Shown here piece by piece: positions 43,159 through 48,839 of a stretch of DNA of 48,839 nt. Source of the DNA: CAYWVO01 sp964461835 (GTDB lineage Bacteria > Zixibacteria > MSB-5A5 > WJJR01 > JAJRUJ01). The position numbers and the translations under genes were made by a program. The notes under the pieces were generated by a model, which had not been told where the DNA came from, ran no database searches, and was given only the letters and a program-made list of their open reading frames with translations. Positions within the stretch are counted from its first letter, which is position 1. Each line of letters begins with the position of its first letter. The DNA lies in assembly GCA_964461835.1 (NCBI GenBank), contig CAYWVO010000026.1, positions 1 to 48,839 of the forward strand, in the 5' to 3' direction.

Positions 43159-46100
43159 ATGATGGATAAAGGCGTACTGGTAATTGGCGGTGGCGTTGCC
43201 GGCATTCAGGCAGCGCTTGATCTCGCCGATGCACGCGTGAAGACCTACTTGGTCGAGAAAGCTCCATCGCTCGGCGGGCGAATGGCCCAACTGGACAAAA
43301 CGTTCCCGACGATGGACTGCTCGATATGAATACTCGGGCCGAAAATGATGGATGCCGGTCGGCATCCCCTGATTGATGTTCACACGCTTTCCGAGGTAGT
43401 CAAACTCGAGGGTCGTCCGGGCGATTACCGCGCTACCATTCGCACCGCTCCCCGGTATGTCGATGTCGATCTGTGTACCGGCTGTGGGCAGTGCTCCGAT
43501 GTTTGCCCCGTAGCCGTACCCAATGAATTCGATGTCGGCCTTGGGACGCGGAAAGCGATCTACTCTCCATTTCCGCAGGCGGTACCCAATGCCTTCACCC
43601 TGGATCCCGACGCCTGTTTAAACGATGTGATCCTCGCCTGCGAACGCTGCCGGAAAGCCTGCGATATCGACGCAATCCAGTATGATGACGAACCGAAAGA
43701 GATTACCGTCCCGGTTGGCTCGGTTGTGGTCGCTACCGGAACCGGAGTCTATACGCCGTACTTAAAAGGCGATTATGGGTACGGGATATACCCGAACGTC
43801 CTCACGGGCCTGGAATACGAGCGCATGCTCAACGCGTCCGGCCCGACCAACGGCCATATTATCCGGCCGTCCGACGGCAAACCGCCAAAAAAAGTTGCAT
43901 TTATCCAGTGTATCGGCGCCCGCTGCACCTTGGAGGGCGGCGAATACTGCTCACGGTTTTGCTGTTTGAACTCGGCCAAGTGTGCGCTCCTAACTAAGGA
44001 CCATCTGCCGGAAGTTGAAGAAGTCTCGATTCACTATATCGATATGCGTGCCTTCGGTAAAGGCTACGACGAATTCTACCGCCGCACCCAGGCCGAACCG
44101 TGGATCAGCTACGTTCGTGGCAAACCGTCCAAAATCCTTGAAGATCCGAAAACCAAAGAACTGATCATGTATGCCGAGGATCAGGTCGATGGTAAACCAC
44201 ATGAGATGCGAGTCGATCTGGCAATCCTCGCCTCCGCCGGCCTTCCTGATAAAGAAATAACCGATACCCTGGGCAAAACGCTCGGAATCGAAACCGACGA
44301 GTACGGCTTCTTTGTCTCCCGCCAGTCCAACACCCAGGCGCTGGAATCGACCCGTGAAGCGGTCTACCTCTGCGGCTGTGCGCGTGGACCGGAAGACATT
44401 CCCGACTCGGTCGCGCAGGCCTCCGGCGCCGCGGCGATTGCGGCGAAACATCTCAAGGATCACCGGATCGAGCAGGTGGTCGAGGATATTCCGCAGATCG
44501 ACACCAGTGGCGAACCGCGTATTGGCGTGTTTGTTTGTCACTGCGGCATCAATATCGCCGGTGTGCTGGACACCGAGGGTTTAGCCGAAGCGGCGAAGAA
44601 TATGCCCAATGTCGTGTATGTGCAGGAAGATCTGTTTGCCTGCTCCGATCAGGCACAAAGAGAAATCCAGGAAAAAGTCGCCGAATATAAACTTAACCGG
44701 GTAATTGCTGCCGCCTGTACGCCGCGCACGCACGAACCGATTTTCCGCGAATCGCTTCGGCGGGTCGGTTTGAATCCATTTTTATTCGAAATGGTCAACA
44801 TCCGCGACCAAATTTCCTGGGTGCACGCCAAGGAACCGGCCAAAGCGCAGGAGCGCGCGCTGGATCAAATCCGCATGGCAGTGGCCCGCGCCGCGCGGCT
44901 TGAGCCGCTAGAGGCCAAAGAGCTGAAAGTGAATCCGTCCGCCGTGGTGATCGGCGGTGGTCTCGCGGGAATGCGCGCTGCCACCGACCTGGCCAGCCAG
45001 GGATTCCCGGTCACACTCATTGAAAAAGCTGACGAACTCGGCGGCCGCTCCCGGAAACTCAATATCACCTTCCCGGAAGAATACGACGCCGAGGCGATGT
45101 TCCTCGAAGCGTACGACCGGCTCAAAGAAAGCGGCGTCAAAGTCAAGACCGGCACCGAGGTGATCGGCGTGGACGGTTTTGTCGGCGATTTCACGGTCAA
45201 GACGACTGACGGTGATATCAAAGCCGGCGCGATTATTATGGCGGTCGGCTCGGATCTGTATAATCCGATCGGCGAATACGGCTACAGCATGAAAGAGGGT
45301 GTGGTTACCAACATGGAGCTGGAAACCATGCTCCGCACGAACGACGATCTGGAAGTCAACGGCAAGCCGGTCAAGACTGTGGCGTTTGTGCAATGTGTCG
45401 GTTCCCGCGATCCAAACACCAACCCCGGTTGTTCGCGCTATTGCTGCACCACCACGGTCAAGCAGGCGCTGGCACTACGGAAGCGTGGTATTAATGTGAT
45501 CGTGTATTACCGTGACATGCGTACCTTCAGCCATCACGCCGAGGAATCCTACCGCGAAGCACGGCGCAAAGGCGTGATGTTCGTACGCTACCAGGATAAC
45601 CAGAAACCCGAAGTCCTCGGCAACGGCAATGTGACTGGTATCAAAGCGTATGTCGAACAAATTGGCGAGGATGTCGAAGCCGATGTCGATATGGTGGTTC
45701 TTGCCGTCGGGCTGTCGCCATACAAAGAGACGTTCGCCAAGCTTAAAGAAATCATGAAAACCCCCACCGGCTCGGATGGTTTCTTCATGGAACGTCACCC
45801 CAAACTCGGCCCGGTGGAGACGACCTCCGAAGGTATTTTTATCTGTGGCTGCGCACAGGGACCGAAAGATATCACTGACGCGGTCGCGCAGGCCTCCGGC
45901 GCCGCCGGACGGGCCGCCACGCTGCTCTCGCACGAGACCGTACTGCTCGATCCGACCACCTGCATGGTGATGACCGACCTCTGCCGCGACTGTGGCACCT
46001 GTGTGGAGGTCTGCGAGTTCCACGCACCCAGCCGCGAGAGCATCGGCGGCGGACTGTTCGCCGCGAAAATCAACGAGGCGCTCTGCAAAGGCTGCGGGAC

Positions 46101-46203
46101 CTGCGCGGCGATGTGCCCCACCGGCGCAATCAAGGCGCGGCACTTTACCGATGATCAGATCACGTCGATGATGAAAGCGTTCCTCATGGGCGCGGAAGGA
46201 TAA
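43159..46203 (+). CDS. hdrA: Selenocysteine-containing two-module HdrA
   Basis: 1014 residues when the in-frame TGA at 43327-43329 is read as selenocysteine (residue 57): TMDCSI-U-ILGPKMMDAGRHP. Module 1 starts directly at an FAD Rossmann loop (VLVIGGGVAGIQAALDLA), lacks the usual N-terminal domain, and carries Sec57 and a ferredoxin insert (CTGCGQCSDVCP, about 106). From about 451 a second, complete HdrA begins (RIGVFVCHCGINIAG), with its own FAD loop (AVVIGGGLAGMRAATDLA, about 594) but no DCSxC/U motif, and ends with 4Fe-4S motifs CRDCGTCVEVC (about 940) and CKGCGTCAAMCP (about 975). Two-FAD HdrA proteins occur in other anaerobes and bifurcation complexes. The next gene, mvhD, starts 5 nt after the stop. 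Reading the TGA as a stop would leave a useless 56-residue peptide. Confidence 0.88.
43327..43366 (+). promoter_or_regulatory. UGA selenocysteine codon and candidate bacterial SECIS (two-module hdrA)
   Basis: UGA at 43327-43329. GATGCC (43351-43356), loop GGTC (43357-43360), GGCATC (43361-43366). Same stem, loop and distance as in the minus-strand hdrA at 37203-37242. Confidence 0.75.
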
Positions 46204-46208
46204 ACGCC

Positions 46209-46682
46209 ATGGCAGCGGAGAACGAATTCAGACCCAAAATCCTGGTGTTCGCCTGCAACTGGTGTTCGTACGCCGGGGCGGACAACGCCGGCACCAACCG
46301 CATGCAGTACCCGCCGGAAATTCGGGTGATTCGCACCATGTGTTCCGGCCGGGTGAATATCGGGCATATTATCGACGCGTTCCGCATGGGCGCGGACGGT
46401 GTTCTCTGGTCGGGGTGCCATTTCGGCGATTGCCACTATATCTTTGGCAACTACGAAGCCGAGAAAAACTACAAAAAACTCGAAAAGATGCTCACCATGC
46501 TGGGTGTTGACCACCGGCGGTTCCGGCTCGAATGGGTCTCCGCCGCGGAGGGCAACAAGTGGGCGGCGCTGATTAAAGAATTTGTGGAAGATATCAAAGC
46601 CGCCGGACCAAGCCCGCATAAGGGCAACGGCAAATTGCAACCGACACCGATCGACCTCCCCATGGTCGATCAAACCGGGTGA
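46209..46682 (+). CDS. mvhD: MvhD-like hydrogenase iron-sulfur (2Fe-2S) subunit
   Basis: 157 residues: LVFACNWCSYAGADNAGTNRMQYPPEIRVIRTMCSGRV and WSGCHFGDCHY give the five-cysteine pattern of MvhD, which holds a 2Fe-2S cluster and hands electrons to HdrA. Here it is a separate protein, while in the minus-strand operon the same domain is fused to HdrA. LEWVSAAEGNKWAALIKEF is also conserved between the two. No hydrogenase genes are near, so the donor must be another enzyme. Confidence 0.9.
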   Translation: MAAENEFRPKILVFACNWCSYAGADNAGTNRMQYPPEIRVIRTMCSGRVNIGHIIDAFRMGADGVLWSGCHFGDCHYIFGNYEAEKNYKKLEKMLTMLGVDHRRFRLEWVSAAEGNKWAALIKEFVEDIKAAGPSPHKGNGKLQPTPIDLPMVDQTG

Positions 46683-47842
46683 TGACAATGGCGACTGCGA
46701 CCTTACAGAAGACAATGACCGCCACCAACACGTTCCGCTGCCTGGAATGTGGCAAGTGCACCGCGACCTGCCCGGTGGCCCGCTATAACGGCACCTTCTC
46801 GCCGCGCCGGATTGTCGGCCGGTTGATTACCGCAGATCCGGCCAACGTGCCCCTGGACCCGACGATCTGGAATTGCCTGAGTTGCGGACTTTGCGGACTG
46901 CGGTGCCCGTCCGATGTCAAGTACGGCGCGCTCACCAAAGCCTTGCGGGCGGAGGCGGTACGGCTGAACAACAACCCGTTCGAATCGCACGGCGGCGCGT
47001 TGCAGTCGACCATGCGGATCATGGCCACGTCCGATCAGCCGCAGGACCGTATGGGCTGGGTGACCGATGATTTAGAAATCACCGAAAAAGGCGAGTACGG
47101 CTATTTTGTCGGGTGCATTCCCTATTATGACGCGTATTTCGAGGATTTGAAACCCGGCACCGCATCAATTGCGCAAGGCTCAGTGCGGGTGATGAATCAC
47201 CTGGGCATTGAACCGGCGGTTCTCAAAGACGAACGCTGCTGCGGGCACGATCTGGTGTGGGGCGGCGATGTCGAGAATTTCAAGCGGCTGGCTGAACGCA
47301 ACGTGCAGATGATTCGCGACGCCGGCATTACCAAGCTGGTCACCCACTGCCCGGAATGTTATCACACGATCAACAAGTTGTATCCGTCCGTGGTCGGGCC
47401 GCTCGGCTTTGAGATGATTTATATTACCGAGTTGATCTCCGAACACTTGGGTGAATTAAAAGACCTGCTTGCCCCGATCAAAAAGACCGTCTCCTTCCAG
47501 GATCCCTGCCGTCTGGGACGGCACTCCGGGATTTATGATTCACCGCGCGAGGTGATCAGTTTGATTCCGGGGATGGAGTTTCACGAGATGACCAAGTACG
47601 GCAAAGGCGCGATTTGCTGCGGCACGTCCGCCTGGCAGAATTGCGACCAGACCTCCAAGAAGATTCAAACCGATCGCTTAGTCGGCGCGCATGATGTCGG
47701 CGCGGAGATGATGATCACTGCCTGCCCGAAATGCCTGATTCATTTCAAGTGCACCTTGCAGGGCGATTCAATCCCCGACGATAAAAAAGTGGAAGTCCGC
47801 GACTTAATCTCCCTGTTGGGCGAAGCGCTGAATGGGAAGTAG
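46682..47842 (+). CDS. HdrD-like Fe-S oxidoreductase (two 4Fe-4S plus two CCG domains)
   Basis: About 386 residues. N-terminal ferredoxin motifs CLECGKCTATCP and CLSCGLCGLRCP are followed by two CCG domains (GCIPYY...DERCCGHD...THCPECYH, and DPCRLGRHSG...AICCGTSAW...TACPKCL). This HdrC-plus-HdrB layout equals HdrD and is also seen in GlpC, lactate-oxidase and other Fe-S oxidoreductases. The start is given at ATG 46682, overlapping the mvhD stop by one base; GTG 46679 and ATG 46688 are also possible. As the last gene of the operon it supplies a second disulfide-reductase-type site. Physiological acceptor unknown. Confidence 0.87.
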   Translation: MTMATATLQKTMTATNTFRCLECGKCTATCPVARYNGTFSPRRIVGRLITADPANVPLDPTIWNCLSCGLCGLRCPSDVKYGALTKALRAEAVRLNNNPFESHGGALQSTMRIMATSDQPQDRMGWVTDDLEITEKGEYGYFVGCIPYYDAYFEDLKPGTASIAQGSVRVMNHLGIEPAVLKDERCCGHDLVWGGDVENFKRLAERNVQMIRDAGITKLVTHCPECYHTINKLYPSVVGPLGFEMIYITELISEHLGELKDLLAPIKKTVSFQDPCRLGRHSGIYDSPREVISLIPGMEFHEMTKYGKGAICCGTSAWQNCDQTSKKIQTDRLVGAHDVGAEMMITACPKCLIHFKCTLQGDSIPDDKKVEVRDLISLLGEALNGK

Positions 47843-47850
47843 TCTTGTAG

Positions 47851-47892
47851 GTCGAAACCCCTGAGTTCGCCACAGGCGAACGTGGTTTCGAC
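47851..47892. repeat. Nested hairpin repeat after the hdr operon
   Basis: Outer GTCGAAACC/GGTTTCGAC and inner GTTCGCC/GGCGAAC arms, 8 nt after the stop codon. The style resembles the inner stems of the MITE-like element at 34.9 kb. It may also protect the 3' end of the mRNA. Confidence 0.6.
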
Positions 47893-47911
47893 AAGATGAG
47901 CGAAAGCATAG

Positions 47912-47940
47912 ACGGCCACCCGAAACGGTGGCCGTTTTTC
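47912..47940 (+). terminator. Rho-independent terminator of the hdr operon
   Basis: ACGGCCACC/GGTGGCCGT with loop CGAAAC followed by TTTTC, 70 nt after the last stop. Confidence 0.85.
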
Positions 47941-48011
47941 ATTTGCCTGAGACTCCAGAAAATGATATGCTTATTCAGCGATTGTTGACATCATGGTATC
48001 GGCAACATCTC

Positions 48012-48045
48012 GCGTGGCCCTGATCTGAGGGCGGTCGAATTTGGC
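48012..48045. repeat. Truncated REP unit left of rayT
   Basis: GCGTGGCCCTGATCTGAGGG then CGAATTTGG: the two ends of the family unit with the centre deleted, in the same orientation as the full copy that follows. Confidence 0.65.
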
Positions 48046-48053
48046 AACACCGT

Positions 48054-48120
48054 GCGTGGCCCTGATCTGAGGGGGTGCCATCGGCACACCCGGAGATCAG
48101 GGTTTCTAGGAGCGATGGAG
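48054..48120. repeat. REP unit directly upstream of rayT
   Basis: GCGTGGCCCTGATCTGAGGG, TGCC/GGCA centre, CCCGGAGATCAGGGTTTCTAGG, then AGCGATGGAG. It ends 7 nt before the transposase start codon and is inverted relative to the copy at 48683-48743. Confidence 0.85.
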
Positions 48121-48127
48121 TTACGCA

Positions 48128-48691
48128 GTGAAACGCAAATACTTCAATGATCCCAACCACGCCCATTACCTGACGTTTTCCTGCTTCCACCGTCTACAAC
48201 TACTCACTCACGACACCCTTTGCCGCGAGCTTGTTGAATTCATCGATCAAGCGCGCACAGACTACAATTTCAATCTCTGGGCATGGGTCATCATGCCCGA
48301 ACACGTTCATTTACTCATTCGTCCAACTGCACATGACTACTCGACCACTCGTATAACTTCTTCGATCAAAGCGCCTTTCGCCCGACGATTGATTGCCCAT
48401 TGGCGAGAGCACACACCGCACAAATTGCAGCGACTTCGGACTACCATAGATGGCAGGCCGAAATATCGATTCTGGCAAGCGGGTGGTGGATTTGATAAAA
48501 ATCTGTATCAAATCGCGCGCATACGTAAGACGATTGAGTATATTGAATATAATCCTGTGCGACGGGGATTTGTAACGGAGACCACGGACTGGCGTTGGTC
48601 CAGTGCTCAGGCTCGCGCGGGATACAGCAGTGCTGTGTTGGCAATTGACGAAATAACTTGGGAGTTGGCGTGTTCTACCCAGCGCACCTAG
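48128..48691 (+). CDS. rayT: REP-associated tyrosine transposase (RayT, IS200/IS605-like)
   Basis: 187 residues, start GTG. YLTFSCFHRLQLL and NLWAWVIMPEHVHLLIRP contain the HUH metal-binding motif (HVH), and RIRKTIEYIEYNPVRRGFV is the helix that carries the catalytic Tyr in the Y1 transposase family. RayT proteins act on single-stranded REP hairpins and are normally single-copy domesticated elements. Here the gene is bracketed by REP units in opposite orientation; its TAG stop lies inside the right-hand unit. The same palindrome family is scattered through the window, which fits spread by this enzyme. Confidence 0.9.
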   Translation: MKRKYFNDPNHAHYLTFSCFHRLQLLTHDTLCRELVEFIDQARTDYNFNLWAWVIMPEHVHLLIRPTAHDYSTTRITSSIKAPFARRLIAHWREHTPHKLQRLRTTIDGRPKYRFWQAGGGFDKNLYQIARIRKTIEYIEYNPVRRGFVTETTDWRWSSAQARAGYSSAVLAIDEITWELACSTQRT

Positions 48692-48743
48692 AGACCCTGA
48701 TCTCCGGGATCGCTTTCAGCGCTCCCTCAGATCAGGGCCACGC
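48683..48743. repeat. REP unit right of rayT
   Basis: CGCACCTAGAGACCCTGATC, then TCCGGGATCGC, a TTCA loop and GCTCCCTCAGATCAGGG, then CCACGC. Inverse orientation to 48054-48120; it includes the rayT stop codon. Confidence 0.85.
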
Positions 48744-48771
48744 CGGCCTTTATTGGCAATCCTTAATACCA

Positions 48772-48839
48772 CTATAGGAGCTCATGTCAAGAGTTGTGTA
48801 AATTGTTTTTTCACGCAGCGTGCCTTTCAGCCTGATTGT
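48772..48839. mobile_element. Possible insertion-sequence end at the window edge
   Basis: TGTCAAGAGTTGTGTAAATT at 48785-48804 resembles the terminal repeats of IS256-type elements. The rest of any element lies outside the window, so this is only a hint. Confidence 0.25.

Overview
The window looks like a chromosome segment of an anaerobic, Gram-negative-type bacterium of moderately high GC. Supporting signs are a lipobox lipoprotein, exported repeat proteins, dockerin-type C-termini, a four-subunit 2-oxoacid:ferredoxin oxidoreductase, heterodisulfide-reductase-like flavoproteins and use of selenocysteine. The mix of dockerin-ended exported proteins, Kor/Hdr operons and many palindromic intergenic repeats resembles uncultured FCB-type candidate phyla (for example Zixibacteria). 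That placement is inference. No rRNA, tRNA or CRISPR array was found.

Layout. 1-1.5 kb: the tail of an unknown gene, palindromic repeats and a Mut7-C (PIN-like) protein. 1.5-6 kb (minus): nickel-pincer cofactor genes larE-larB-larC behind a DUF1844 protein and a small helical protein, plus a zinc-ribbon methyltransferase. 6-9.5 kb: a catabolic-type acetolactate synthase-like TPP enzyme, divergent from a POT-family transporter. 9.7-18.2 kb: two tandem genes for giant exported proteins built of about 150 T-C-x-G-x-x hexapeptides each and ending in a dockerin-like pair. They share a promoter type, leader length and start-site layout. 18.5-21.6 kb: acetyltransferase, aminotransferase, SDR reductase and a GIY-YIG gene between palindromes. 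21.7-25.5 kb (minus): a 16-residue-repeat exported protein and a penicillin-acylase-family hydrolase. 25.6-26.9 kb: an AT-rich restriction-modification pair. 27-29 kb: an ABC exporter. 29-30.25 kb: a gene-free repeat mosaic. 30.2-34.7 kb (minus): a two-component system with two exported Gly/Arg-tailed proteins. 34.7-35.2 kb: nested repeats, including a MITE-like element.

35.2-47.8 kb holds two divergent redox operons. The minus-strand operon is korD-korA-korB-korC, an HdrA-MvhD fusion and a tiny zinc ribbon. The plus-strand operon is hdrC-hdrB, a large HdrA, mvhD and an HdrD-like protein. Both HdrA genes are interrupted by one in-frame TGA at the position where HdrA normally has the Cys of its DCSxC motif. 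Both carry the same perfect GATGCC/GGCATC hairpin with a GGTC loop about 20 nt downstream. I read both as selenoproteins. Together the operons suggest a flavin-based electron-transfer (bifurcating or confurcating) system linked to 2-oxoacid oxidation; the partner substrates are unknown.

The right end carries a terminator, then a REP-associated tyrosine transposase between inverted copies of a palindrome family also present at 0.4, 29.6, 34.8 and 48.0 kb.

The strongest candidates for something undescribed are the paired TC-hexapeptide proteins with their shared leaders, and the paired selenocysteine HdrA operons.
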